NCBI GenBank assembly: GCA_026195255.1
Contig: JAPHSS010000010.1
Coordinates: 1-64,000, forward strand
Reading direction: 5' to 3'
DNA: 64,000 bases
Source of the DNA: Gammaproteobacteria bacterium
Lineage (GTDB): Bacteria; Pseudomonadota; Gammaproteobacteria; SZUA-229
The notes under the pieces are model-generated. The model saw only the letters and a program-made list of their open reading frames with translations, had not been told where the DNA came from and did not search any database. The first letter of the stretch is position 1. Every line of letters starts with the position of its first letter. The position numbers and the translations under genes are program-made. Of the stretch, positions 29,401 to 38,201 are shown one piece after another.

Positions 29401-30516
29401 ATGCAACTTAGCGTATGTGAATCACTGAAAGATATTCCGGCAGAACAATGGAATGCTCTCACAGATAATACCAACCCCTTCATTCAGCATGAATTTCTAC
29501 TCGCCTTTGAAACGGGTCAATGTCTGGATAAATTTGGCTGGTTTGCAAAATACTTTTTAATTCATTCAAATGATAATGAATTAATTGGTGCTATGCCCGC
29601 CTATGAAAAACATAATTCATATGGTGAATTCGTTTTTGACTGGGCATGGGCGGATGCATATCAACGAGCTGGAATTAATTATTACCCAAAGTTAGTTATT
29701 TCAATACCCTACTCGCCCTGTCAGGGGCCAAGAATTCTTGCTAAAGACAATGATAGTGAAATAAAAAAAACACTGATTAAGTTCGCTATAGATTTCTCTG
29801 AAAAAAACAGTTACTCAGGCGCTCACTGGTTATTTAATTTAAAAGATGATTTTGAACTGCTTAAACAACATACAGAATTACAAAGATTTGATTACCAGTT
29901 TCACTGGAAAAATAATAACTATGAAAATTTTGATGATTTTCTAAATGAATTAAAGCCTAAAAAACGTAAAAATATTAAACAGGAAAGACGTAAAGTTCGT
30001 GATCAGGGCATTGATATAAAAACACTCAATGGCACAGAATTAAGTGATGAACAGTGGGATAAAATTTATTATTTCTATCAGATAACATTCATGAAAAAAT
30101 CTGGCTCACCGACACTCAGTCTTAACTTTTTTAAATCTATTGCTGATAAATTACTGGTTATTTTTGCATATAATAAAGATGAAATAGTCGCGGGTGCAAT
30201 CTGTATTTTAGGTAACAACACCTTATACGGCCGACACTGGGGCTGTAATGAAAACTACGACAGTTTGCACTTTGAGGTTTGTTATTACACCGGTATAGAT
30301 TATTGTATTAAACATGGGTTGCAGACTTTTGAACCGGGTGCACAGGGTGAACATAAGATATCTCGCGGTTTTTTACCCGTAAAAACCTGGTCAGCTCACT
30401 GGATAGCCCATCCCGAGTTTAAGCGTATATTAGTACAACATCTGGAAAGAGAATCAGCTGCTTTAGAGAATTATGGCAGAGACCTTATCAGCGCCTCACC
30501 TTTTAAAGCCACTTAG
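29401..30516 (+). CDS. GNAT/FemAB-like peptidoglycan-type acyltransferase (COG3146-like)
   Basis: This 371-residue protein matches the group annotated 'GNAT family N-acetyltransferase / peptidogalycan biosynthesis protein', a double-GNAT fold related to FemAB. Visible hallmarks are NPFIQHEFLLAFE (about 24-36), the aromatic strand FVFDWAWADAYQRAG, the basic helix LKPKKRKNIKQERRKV (about 188-203), YGRHWGC near 280 and FEPGAQGEHKISRGFLP near 316-332. The true substrate is unknown. It starts 69 bp after trxB, and a palindromic repeat begins about 20 bp after its stop. Confidence 0.8.
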   Translation: MQLSVCESLKDIPAEQWNALTDNTNPFIQHEFLLAFETGQCLDKFGWFAKYFLIHSNDNELIGAMPAYEKHNSYGEFVFDWAWADAYQRAGINYYPKLVISIPYSPCQGPRILAKDNDSEIKKTLIKFAIDFSEKNSYSGAHWLFNLKDDFELLKQHTELQRFDYQFHWKNNNYENFDDFLNELKPKKRKNIKQERRKVRDQGIDIKTLNGTELSDEQWDKIYYFYQITFMKKSGSPTLSLNFFKSIADKLLVIFAYNKDEIVAGAICILGNNTLYGRHWGCNENYDSLHFEVCYYTGIDYCIKHGLQTFEPGAQGEHKISRGFLPVKTWSAHWIAHPEFKRILVQHLERESAALENYGRDLISASPFKAT

Positions 30517-30537
30517 TAAACGGTTAAAGATCTTATC

Positions 30538-30680
30538 CATCGGGGATGGACCGCGTTTTTTGCGCTCCGTCCCCTTAACCCATACCACCAAAAGCCGACA
30601 GTGCAGTTATCGACCCCGCAATATTCTTGATGGCATCAATAAGGGGACGGAGCTCAAAAAGCGAGGTCCATCCCCGAGTT
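30538..30680. repeat. Nested palindromic repeat, element A
   Basis: The outer arms (about 30538-30577 and 30641-30680) are imperfect inverse copies: catcggggatggacc... against the reverse complement of ...ggtccatccccgag. Each arm is itself a hairpin (ggggatggaccgc, T-run, gcgctccgtcccc). The centre (ccataccaccaaaag...tcttgatggcatc) forms a further weaker pairing. Homologous elements lie at 55776-55935 and 57958-58092. No transposase is present. It resembles the REP/MITE class of non-autonomous elements. It fills the gap between the acyltransferase and the lipoprotein gene. Confidence 0.85.
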
Positions 30681-30788
30681 TGATGAACCACAACCCGGCA
30701 AACTTTCAGAGCTGTGAAATAACTCACATTCACAATATCGTTATGTAATGTATATTGAACTGGTGTATTTTTGTGTGAAATAAGCCTT

Positions 30789-31544
30789 ATGAAAAAAATC
30801 AGCAGCCTGCTAGCCAGTTTACCTTTAATTACTACAGCCTGCGGTGGTGGCGGTGGCAGCGATAACACCGCTAGTAATCCAACATCCACAGCTAAAATAG
30901 ACTTAACGCCTTTAAAAGGCATATGGTCTGAAACAGGTATTCAGACTTATACCTCAGCATCAGGAAAAGTCACTACATTTCAGGCTCCAACCGCACTGGT
31001 TACCAGCCAGGAAGATATGATCATACTCACGGGGAACTCTGAGCTTTATGTAATTGAAGCTGGTAATGACACGGCGCACTATTTCAGCAGCTTCGCATAC
31101 TCCACCGAAATAACACCAGAAACAAAACTAACTAACACTAAATTTGTATTTAATTACTACAATCCTAAACGAGAAGCGAATGGGAGTGTAGAAATTTCGG
31201 CTGATGGACATTATGACTCTATACTGAACTTGGATTCGTTAGGTGGCACATGGAATGATGTTTACAATACAAATAACTGGGTATTCATAATTGATAATAC
31301 AGACGGAAGTTTTACCGCTGAGCGAAACGGGCCCTGCACTGCTAGTGGCAACTTATCAAACATAGATGGAACAAAAAGTGAGTTAGCAGTAAGTATTACA
31401 TTCACAGGTTGTGCACCTCTAGTTGGCACACACACTGGTTTTGCCTGGCCTGAAGAAGGCTTACCGAACACCTTAAATATGGCAGTTTATAGCACGCTAG
31501 ATATAAGTGGAAAAGCCATAGGCTGGAAACTAAATAGACCATGA
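30789..31544 (+). CDS. Predicted lipoprotein of unknown function
   Basis: The start is set at the ATG at 30789 (MKKISSLLASLPLITTACGGGGGSDN), not at an upstream TTG, because it gives a compact lipoprotein signal. The hydrophobic run ends at a Cys (position 18), followed by a Gly-rich and Ser/Thr/Asn-rich linker. The mature part is beta-rich, with two cysteines (GPCTASGN and FTGCAPL) that probably pair. Length is 251 residues. No family is recognised. Glycine after the lipidated Cys favours transfer to the outer membrane by Lol. It stands alone after element A. Confidence 0.7.
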   Translation: MKKISSLLASLPLITTACGGGGGSDNTASNPTSTAKIDLTPLKGIWSETGIQTYTSASGKVTTFQAPTALVTSQEDMIILTGNSELYVIEAGNDTAHYFSSFAYSTEITPETKLTNTKFVFNYYNPKREANGSVEISADGHYDSILNLDSLGGTWNDVYNTNNWVFIIDNTDGSFTAERNGPCTASGNLSNIDGTKSELAVSITFTGCAPLVGTHTGFAWPEEGLPNTLNMAVYSTLDISGKAIGWKLNRP

Positions 31545-31606
31545 ACCAAATTCAGAAGATAATAACTTTCAATTGTCTCCACTACTGAAATTATTAATCT
31601 TCCTGA

Positions 31607-32503
31607 CTATCGACCGTTAATATAACTGATTAACCCAGCCTCAATATCAATTGGCTTTTGAACAATGTTATGAACCAGTGAAAATAAAGGGTAATCTTCA
31701 TTTTTAAAAAGATTAAACTTATCGACCATTTCAAGAGTGTGCACACCTTCACCTGTGACATGAGTTCTATCACCCCTGGCCAATTTTCTACCAAGACTAT
31801 GATGATGCGAGTTCTCACTGGTAGCGGTGGTAATCAGGTCACCCAGACCAGCTAGATGATAAGGGCTGCCTGTTTCACCCCCCATACTTCGTACAATTTT
31901 ATCAAGTTCTCGAAGCGCCTCAACAGTAAGAAAACCACGCATATTATCGCCAAATTTCAGTTCATCAGACACGCCAAAAAGGATTGCGTAGACATTTTTC
32001 AGAATAACCGACCAGCTTATACCGCTAATATCAGACGAGTATTCAAGATGCATGCGTGTGTTTCTGAAAAGCTCTTTGATCATCTCAAACGAATCTCTGT
32101 ACTGGCAGCCAAGTTGAGCGAAGGCATAACGACCCGCACGAATTTCTTCAGAAATCATCGGCCCATATAACAAACCATAACGGTGCCTGTCCTGCAGACT
32201 CGCCTTAAATATCTGTGCAGCCGTTTGACCCCTCTCATCCAGCCCCTTAGCTATACTTAAACAGATACTCCCGTGTTTTAACAAGGGTTCGATTTGCATG
32301 ACGATTTCTCTATGAGGGTTTACCGGCAAACAGAAGAGTATAAAATCTGCCGGTGGGATGATATCCTCAAGCAGCTTTGATTGGAAATCTTCCTGAGGGA
32401 ATTTATCCCATATCGAGATATCATGCTCTGCACATAACAAATGTTCCATGGCGTGACCCATTTCACCATAACCAAGAACAGCAACTTTATGTTTTTTGTT
32501 CAT
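31607..32503 (-). CDS. NAD(P)-dependent glycerol-3-phosphate dehydrogenase-like protein
   Basis: The 298-residue protein has the GpsA layout. The Rossmann motif GYGEMG is near 11-16, CLPVNPHREI near 58-67, SIAKGLDERG near 83-92 and LYGPMISEEI near 112-121. The catalytic-helix segment is ILKNVYAILFGVSDELKFGDN (about 167-187), and the C-terminal signature AGLGDLITTATSENSHH is near 218-234. It is shorter and more divergent than canonical GpsA (about 330 residues), so it may be a paralogue with a different substrate; the main gpsA would then lie elsewhere. It is divergent from the hydrolase gene by 66 bp, suggesting a shared control region. Confidence 0.75.
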   Translation of the reverse strand: MNKKHKVAVLGYGEMGHAMEHLLCAEHDISIWDKFPQEDFQSKLLEDIIPPADFILFCLPVNPHREIVMQIEPLLKHGSICLSIAKGLDERGQTAAQIFKASLQDRHRYGLLYGPMISEEIRAGRYAFAQLGCQYRDSFEMIKELFRNTRMHLEYSSDISGISWSVILKNVYAILFGVSDELKFGDNMRGFLTVEALRELDKIVRSMGGETGSPYHLAGLGDLITTATSENSHHHSLGRKLARGDRTHVTGEGVHTLEMVDKFNLFKNEDYPLFSLVHNIVQKPIDIEAGLISYINGR

Positions 32504-32569
32504 TACTTAATATCCTGAGGTAATAACCCGCTTGAATGAAACATTACAAATACATTATATTAGATACAG

Positions 32570-33466
32570 ATGAATAAAAAACATATTATTTTTGTTCCAG
32601 GTAAAAACCCCAAACCCCCTGCCGAACAACACAGGGATATGTTATGGCGCACACTACTAGAAGGTATACGCAGGGCCGAACCTGAGATAGCCATTAATAT
32701 AGAACAACACAAAGAAAACTTTCACCTGATTGCGTGGAACTATGCCTTTTATCAGGAAAGTCGCGACACGGCTAAGGAGCTTCCGTGGATAGATGCATTA
32801 CTTAACAAACACGGACCAACTGAACAGGACATGCGTGAAGCCACATCCTGGTCAATTAATTTCAACCGCTTTTTATATAATCTGGTCGATCATCTTCCCT
32901 GGTTAATTCCCCTGCTACCAGAAGCAACAAGAAAAAACGTTGAAGAAACCAATCACTATTTTGAGAACAGAAATAATATCGGTTCCGAAATTCGTGGCAT
33001 GCTGAAGAATGTCTTACGCCCGATACTCAACAATAATGAATCAGTATTAATCATCGGCCATAGTCTTGGCTCAGTTATTACTTATGACACCCTGTGGGAG
33101 CTTTCACATAATGAAACACACCCGGGTAAAGTAGACTTTTTCAGTATAGGTAGCCCACTGGGTCTCAAATTTGTACAGCACAAACTGCAGGGAAGACAGT
33201 TTAAAAGAGAACATAAATTTCCAGACAATATCCATCGCTGGATTAACCTTTCATCCGTCGGCGATATCACAGCGGTTGACAGGTGCATTAATAACGATTT
33301 TTCAGAAATGCTGAAGTACGAATTAATTGACTCTATAGAAGATCATTGTGAAGGTATTTATAATTTTTACCGTAATGATAAAGGCCTCAACTGCCACCGC
33401 TCTTATGGTTATCTTGTAAACCCGGCTGTGGGCGAGATTATTGCTAAATGGTGGAAAGAAAACTAA
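32570..33466 (+). CDS. Alpha/beta-hydrolase-like protein
   Basis: This 298-residue protein contains the nucleophile elbow GHSLG after a hydrophobic strand (VLIIGHSLGSVITYDTL, about 162-178). The following IGSPLGLKFVQ gives a lipase-like strand. The opening KKHIIFVPGKNPKPP resembles the oxyanion strand of such enzymes. A candidate acid (SVGDITAVD, about 228-236) and a terminal His (NCHRSYGY, about 275) complete a possible triad. No signal peptide is seen, so it is cytoplasmic. The substrate is unknown; the divergent GpsA-like neighbour hints at lipid or phospholipid metabolism. Confidence 0.65.
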   Translation: MNKKHIIFVPGKNPKPPAEQHRDMLWRTLLEGIRRAEPEIAINIEQHKENFHLIAWNYAFYQESRDTAKELPWIDALLNKHGPTEQDMREATSWSINFNRFLYNLVDHLPWLIPLLPEATRKNVEETNHYFENRNNIGSEIRGMLKNVLRPILNNNESVLIIGHSLGSVITYDTLWELSHNETHPGKVDFFSIGSPLGLKFVQHKLQGRQFKREHKFPDNIHRWINLSSVGDITAVDRCINNDFSEMLKYELIDSIEDHCEGIYNFYRNDKGLNCHRSYGYLVNPAVGEIIAKWWKEN

Positions 33467-33705
33467 CAATCAGATAAGCCTAATGAGAATTATAAAAATA
33501 GTCATTAAAATATTTTTTAAGTTGTACTCATATAGAAATACTGATTAAACTTTTTAAGCATAACTAGCTACGGCTTTAATCAAGCTGGCTAGTAATCTAA
33601 CTAACTGAAACTGTTAACTTATCCGGTTTGACTCGAACCCCTTTCTGATTTTATGTTATATTTACTGTTAACAAACCACATTCACACACTTTACTGGAGT
33701 AGTAA

Positions 33706-34560
33706 ATGGCCATTTTAAAACGAAAGGCACTTCAGTTCAGCCTCATTATTTTTACCTTATTATACACGCTTCCATTATATGCTCAGACTGAGCAGCCGAC
33801 TAACAGCGAAAACACTTATTTGCATGTTGCCAGAAATCAGCTGACAATAGCCTTTGAAGAATACAACAAGGGTAATATTCCTGAGTCACGTAAAAGCCTA
33901 AAGAAAGCAAGCGAATGGTTATACAAAGCTGTAAATCATAGCAAGTCTGATAAAGTAAAACTTGAATCCAAAAAATTAGCCACGGAAATTGACAGCTTTC
34001 TTTTAACTTTAAATAAAACACCTGAAGAAAATAACCTGGGTCAATTCCTACACCAGGCATCATCACTTATAAAAAGAGAATCAGAACATCTATTTCATAG
34101 CTACACTGAATCATCGAATAACAACCGAACGCTCAAACATCTACTCGATGCAAAAATGCATTTTTACAGGGCCGATCACGACATTTTTGTGAGCCATGAT
34201 TCTAGCGATGCAAAACTCGAGCTAGAGAGCGCTCTGGAGTACCTGGATGAAGCGAGCGCCATAGCCAGAGCCGACATAAAACCACTCGTTAACAAATTAG
34301 CACAAAAAGTTAATAACTTAATCTTGCTTACCGAATCAAATCAGAACAACTGGAAGCAAAATAATTTAGTCATCTCACTGGATCGGTCGGTAAAAAACTT
34401 AAACAATGCAAAAAAAATAGCGACACCAGCAGACAAACTACGCCTCAACCTGATAATTGATAACATAGACCAGATAAAGTTAGGCATTCAAAAAAATAAT
34501 ATAAAAATCAAATACAATTCTATACTGCTGGATTTCACAGTGACTATAAATAGTATATGA
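33706..34560 (+). CDS. Exported all-helical protein of unknown function
   Basis: The 284-residue protein has a signal peptide (QFSLIIFTLLYTLPLYAQ, cleavage near residue 26). The mature part is entirely helical, with repeated motifs in which Ala/Leu helices carry small clusters of acid and base (NQLTIAFEEYNKGNIPESRKSLKKASEWLYKA; LLDAKMHFYRADHDIF; LESALEYLDEASAIA). This is similar in style to YfdX-type or TPR-like periplasmic proteins, but no firm family is assigned. No operon partner is apparent. The 239-bp gap upstream contains nothing recognised. Confidence 0.65.
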   Translation: MAILKRKALQFSLIIFTLLYTLPLYAQTEQPTNSENTYLHVARNQLTIAFEEYNKGNIPESRKSLKKASEWLYKAVNHSKSDKVKLESKKLATEIDSFLLTLNKTPEENNLGQFLHQASSLIKRESEHLFHSYTESSNNNRTLKHLLDAKMHFYRADHDIFVSHDSSDAKLELESALEYLDEASAIARADIKPLVNKLAQKVNNLILLTESNQNNWKQNNLVISLDRSVKNLNNAKKIATPADKLRLNLIIDNIDQIKLGIQKNNIKIKYNSILLDFTVTINSI

Positions 34561-34690
34561 TGACAGTATCTCTAATAACTTTTAGCATCATAACGAAGTA
34601 CCACAAAAAGCACTTTACCTTTTGGGTTATAAGGCACCCACTGTTAGCTACTTTGCTACAATATATACATCATACTGCCAAATGATTTCA

Positions 34691-35113
34691 CTAAATGTAT
34701 TTATGAAAAAAAAGAAGATCAAAGCCTTTCATGTACTCTTTAATCTCTAAAGTTTTCTCAAAACCATATTTTATATAAAATGAATGTGACTTTTTATTGA
34801 GTGTATCTAAACGAACCATATTGCATCCATGATTTTTCGCTACACTCTCTATTTCGGACAGTAACATTTATCCGAGGCCGATATTTCTATACTTTTTATC
34901 TACATATAATTGCGAAATATAAAATAAATTTAGCATGGCATAACCTTTTATACCGCCTATATAATTATTTTCGTCATCTTTAATGCAGTAAAAGATATAC
35001 TTAGGCTTATTTCCACCTGCTTCGGTTACGCTATAGTCAATAAGCTTTTGATTTAGATACCTTTCAAATTTTTCGTATTTTTAATCTATTTTTTCAACAG
35101 TGTAATTTTTCAT
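34691..35113 (-). pseudogene. GNAT acetyltransferase pseudogene with two in-frame stop codons
   Basis: A single frame of 141 codons from ATG at 35113 to TAG at 34691 reads as a small GNAT enzyme: MKNYTVEKID*KYEKFERYL at the start, then GGIKGYAMLNLFYISQLYVD, the acetyl-CoA loop YRNIGLG, and the C-terminal NHGCNMVRLDT...SHSFYIKYGFEKT. TAA interrupts it at codon 11 (35081-35083) and at codon 82 (34868-34870), just after the GLG loop. No frameshift is needed. Both stops are one substitution away from AAA or GAA. It is probably a recently silenced gene. The rest of the gap 34561-35231 is empty, apart from a GC-rich scrap near 35157-35195. Confidence 0.8.
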
Positions 35114-35231
35114 AACATTGGGGCGAAATTAATAGTATTCAGAAGACTGCAGAACTGAGGCGCGCGAGACTCCTTCCCGTCGCACCTGGTCCGCTCATTA
35201 TATATTTGTATTCCTGCTATAAATAACTTGT

Positions 35232-35501
35232 TTACACAGAAAACATAGCATCCAGATCATGTTTTGAATAGGCTTTAAAAGCCAGCATTGTATCTGTTTT
35301 TTTAACACCCTCTACTTCACCAAGCTTGCCTGTCACCAGCTCGGAAAGCTCATCATTTGTTTTAACGCGCACAATAGCAACCAGGTCGTAATTTCCTGTT
35401 ACCGAGTAGACCTCAGAAATACCAGTCATGCCGACCAGCTGTTCAGCCACTTCATTTACTTTATTTCTTTTGACATTTAATAGAACGATAGACGTAACCA
35501 T
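35232..35501 (-). CDS. Stand-alone Lrp/AsnC ligand-binding (RAM) domain protein
   Basis: The 89-residue protein is just the RAM effector domain of the Lrp/AsnC family, without a helix-turn-helix. It reads MVTSIVLLNVKRNKVNEVAEQL, then ISEVYSVTGNYDLVAIV (about 30-46, the typical ligand-face segment), then GVKKTDTMLAFKAYSKHDL. Stand-alone RAM proteins bind amino acids and can form mixed complexes with full-length Lrp proteins. It is the first gene left of a minus-strand run that includes the Cdd1-like and CopZ-like genes, 105 bp away. Confidence 0.88.
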   Translation of the reverse strand: MVTSIVLLNVKRNKVNEVAEQLVGMTGISEVYSVTGNYDLVAIVRVKTNDELSELVTGKLGEVEGVKKTDTMLAFKAYSKHDLDAMFSV

Positions 35502-35606
35502 ATTTAAAATTCCTGGTTTTTGAGGTTTAAATTATTAACATAACGTTTTAGCTGTGTAGTGAGCGTGTTTTTTCTCGAAACTAATCAAACGACTTGCTAG
35601 AGCACA

Positions 35607-35882
35607 TTATTCACCACTCAATTTAGCTTTACGTTGTTGTGTGAATTTCCACCATTTTTCAGGCGGGCCACCTTTCATATAATTCACAGCTGAAATAAAT
35701 ATATCTATAACGCATGGATCAAGTTTTTGCTGTGTAATATCGCATAGCTCATTATACATTAGATACGGATCTTTGTTGATTAACTCTACAGGTTCTTCTA
35801 AGCCTATAAGAATAAAATATTTTTCGATAGCTTTACCAACATTTGGTATGTCTTGAAAGCTTGTGATTTCATTCCTTATCAT
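35607..35882 (-). CDS. Cdd1-like helix-hairpin-helix protein
   Basis: The 91-residue protein matches the Cdd1/'pathogenicity locus' family. It has an HhH-type helix pair around FQDIPNVGKAIEKYFILIGL (about 9-28), then NKDPYLMYNELC and a second helical part ending KWWKFTQQRK. HhH domains bind DNA without sequence specificity, but the function of this family is unknown. The lengths and the WW-K ending are typical. It is transcribed away from the CopZ-like gene 97 bp upstream. Confidence 0.75.
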   Translation of the reverse strand: MIRNEITSFQDIPNVGKAIEKYFILIGLEEPVELINKDPYLMYNELCDITQQKLDPCVIDIFISAVNYMKGGPPEKWWKFTQQRKAKLSGE

Positions 35883-35979
35883 ATCTTTATTTGCACTCTA
35901 ACATTCTAATAGCCAGACAATAATAGAAGCTAGCTGGTCGTTAATGTAGTAGTTAGTAGCATTCTAAAAACAATGCAGT

Positions 35980-36444
35980 TCAACTGTTTTTGGTTTGCGT
36001 CAATTTACCTGTAAGAGATTTTTTACCCGGGAAGTCTTTCAAGCAACATTTACCTGATGGGTTGCGTGACTCACAAGCACACGAATGTTGTTTTGTTTGC
36101 TGAATGACAAACTCTTTAATGTTTGTGTTGTTCGTTGCCTCTTTTAAAGTAACGCCATAACAGTAGCAAATAAGTGAGTTATTTAATTTTTCTTTTATTC
36201 CTACTGTGGTTCGCATCTGAGACTTCTCAAGAATGGAATTATCCTTGCCAAAGTAAACTACTTCACATTCAGGGTCATCACAGAAATAGTAAGCCTGACT
36301 TTTGTTATGCCATGCCCATGGATTGTTGATGTGCAGCAAAATTGTTGATTGGGGCACACTAGAATATCTATTGCCATTTACTGGGCAGATATGTTTTTCA
36401 GGAGTTTTGTTTGCGGTGTGTGAAGATGAACAACATTGTGACAT
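35980..36444 (-). CDS. CopZ-like iron-sulfur/zinc metallochaperone domain protein
   Basis: The 154-residue protein has 11 cysteines. The N-terminus is MSQCC. A zinc-ribbon-like module follows (ICPVNG, then YFCDDPECEVVYF, about 19-68). Then comes a BFD-like [2Fe-2S] region (LICYCYGVTLKEA, about 91-103) with the conserved HSCACESRNPSGKCC near 119-133. This corresponds to the N-terminal domain of Archaeoglobus CopZ, which carries a [2Fe-2S] cluster and a zinc ion. The usual C-terminal HMA copper domain is absent, replaced by a short basic tail. A role in copper or mercury delivery or reduction is inferred. No P-type ATPase or metal regulator is adjacent. Confidence 0.75.
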   Translation of the reverse strand: MSQCCSSSHTANKTPEKHICPVNGNRYSSVPQSTILLHINNPWAWHNKSQAYYFCDDPECEVVYFGKDNSILEKSQMRTTVGIKEKLNNSLICYCYGVTLKEATNNTNIKEFVIQQTKQHSCACESRNPSGKCCLKDFPGKKSLTGKLTQTKNS

Positions 36445-36718
36445 TTTTATCTCCTTCTAACTCTGACTCAAATTAGATGCCAATGTCGAGGCTATAAATA
36501 CAGGTAACACCGACAAAGCACTGTTTATATTACACCTTATTGTATAAATACCCAAAAGCATTATTAAGATAAATTTATTAAGGCACCCTCATATTATTGA
36601 GAAGGATACCCTGATATTCTAAACGGCCTCACCCTAAGCATACAAATATAACAACAATCAGCTGATATTAAGCAACTTACGCTTATCAATATAGCCAAAT
36701 TATTAGTTCGCGAATAAA

Positions 36719-38044
36719 CTAACTATTGTTATCTAGCAGCGCTTTTTTACCAAATATTTTTTTGTCTTCAGGTAAAAAATTATCTGCTAAGGTCGTATAT
36801 ATTGGCGTTTTACAAATAGATTTCGATATACCAGTTGCTATAAAAGCAGTGACCATTAAAGGTAAAATCAATTCATGCTGATCTGTCATTTCCATGACGA
36901 TTACAAATGCCGTGATTGGTGCTTGCACAACTCCGGCAAAATAACCCACCATAGCAAATAAAATTATTGCACCGTATGGATAATTAACTAACCACTCTGC
37001 AATATGTACACCGATACCTGCACCAGTCGCTAATGAAGGTGCGAAAATTCCACCGGGAATACCACTTAAATATGAGACAAAGGTAGCCAGTAGTTTCAGG
37101 TAACCGTAATCAGCCCCGATCTCACCGGTATTTGCCATAATAGATTTAGCTTCTTCATAACCACTTCCATAAGTTAAACTACCGGAATAAAAACCAATAC
37201 ACGCCAGGGCTAATCCACACAAACCTGCTAGAACGTATGGATTCTGGCTTCTAAAGGGTGACACCAGTCTACTGCCATGAATTAACATTAAACTAAATAC
37301 ACCACCCAGCAAACCACAAACAATGCCACACACTAAAACCGGCACCAGCGCATCATTTAATTCAATTGTTGCACTGGTGCTTCCGAAATACGTGTAATCA
37401 CCTAAAATAGCAATTGCAACAATAGCCGCAACCATTACACCCGCCAGCATTAAACCACGCGTGCGCACTTCAAACGAGCGACTTAATTCTTCTATGGCAA
37501 AAACGATACCTGCTAATGGTGTATTAAATGCAGCGGCTACACCTGCTGCTCCACCCGCAATAATTAAAACACGCTCCATATCATAAATACGAAACCGCAC
37601 AAAACGACGCAAATAAAACATAATCGCCGCACCAACATGAACCGTTGGGCCCTCACGACCAATTGATGCTCCACTTAATAAACCCAGTATACATAACATA
37701 ACCTTGCCAAATGCAATACGCATAGTCAGCAATACACTTCGCTCTTTTTCATGGCCTAGCTCAAGCGTTGCAACCACTTGTGGAATACCACTTCCTTCTG
37801 CTCCTGGAAAATACTTTCGAGTGAGGTAAACAATTAAAATTAAACCTAAGGGGGATATAATAAATGGCAGATAATGATTTTTTTCAACTACCTTAAAGAA
37901 AGTATGGTTCGCCCAGTCACTTGATACCGCCATAAACACCGCAACCAGACCAACAGCCGCACCACCTAACATAAATATTAAATTAGCTTTCCAGTCTTTG
38001 TGTGATATTAGCCAGCGACCAGAGGTCTTGATATGTTTACGCAT
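36719..38044 (-). CDS. CLC-family chloride channel/transporter
   Basis: The 441-residue inner-membrane protein has all CLC signatures: GAEGSGIPQV (about 80-89), GREGPTVHVGA (about 123-133, containing the gating Glu) and GGIFAPSLATGAG (about 328-340). The gating Glu suggests voltage/pH-gated transport, possibly a 2Cl-/H+ exchanger as in E. coli ClcA; channel or fluoride-type behaviour cannot be excluded. There is no C-terminal CBS pair. It lies 157 bp downstream of the tandem-receiver gene, with the heptamer array in that gap. Confidence 0.92.
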   Translation of the reverse strand: MRKHIKTSGRWLISHKDWKANLIFMLGGAAVGLVAVFMAVSSDWANHTFFKVVEKNHYLPFIISPLGLILIVYLTRKYFPGAEGSGIPQVVATLELGHEKERSVLLTMRIAFGKVMLCILGLLSGASIGREGPTVHVGAAIMFYLRRFVRFRIYDMERVLIIAGGAAGVAAAFNTPLAGIVFAIEELSRSFEVRTRGLMLAGVMVAAIVAIAILGDYTYFGSTSATIELNDALVPVLVCGIVCGLLGGVFSLMLIHGSRLVSPFRSQNPYVLAGLCGLALACIGFYSGSLTYGSGYEEAKSIMANTGEIGADYGYLKLLATFVSYLSGIPGGIFAPSLATGAGIGVHIAEWLVNYPYGAIILFAMVGYFAGVVQAPITAFVIVMEMTDQHELILPLMVTAFIATGISKSICKTPIYTTLADNFLPEDKKIFGKKALLDNNS

Positions 38045-38124
38045 TATTCTGAGTGATTCTGATTTTTAATAACGGAGAAATTGTACCTGAAACACAGTCA
38101 TAAGTCTTAAGTCAAAACCTTATG

Positions 38125-38182
38125 CTTTACGACTTACGACTTACGACTTACGACTTACGACTTACGACTTAGGACTTAAGAC
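38125..38182. repeat. Heptanucleotide tandem repeat
   Basis: The unit cttacga occurs five times perfectly (38133-38167). It is flanked on the left by a degenerate ctttacga and on the right by cttagga and cttaaga, for about eight units in all. It lies between the tandem-receiver gene and the CLC gene, in the leader of the latter. Seven-base slippage would change spacing, not reading frame, here. The motif aagtcttaagtc at 38102-38113 is an inverted relative of the last unit. Confidence 0.9.
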
Positions 38183-38201
38183 TAATAATTTATATCTTTG
38201 C

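Noticed and set aside
30473-30922. ORFs of 91 and 115 residues across element A
   Set aside because: They overlap the acyltransferase end, the palindromic element and the lipoprotein start, and are explained by the repeat.
34691-35113. TAA read as a sense codon or recoded stop in the GNAT frame
   Set aside because: Many other genes here, including smpB, use TAA as an ordinary stop, so recoding is not credible; nonsense mutation is simpler.
35157-35195. Remnant tRNA or foreign GC-rich gene fragment
   Set aside because: The patch is GC-rich against its surroundings but too short to identify and does not fold as a tRNA.
38125-38182. CRISPR array
   Set aside because: The unit is only seven bases with no spacers and there are no cas genes.
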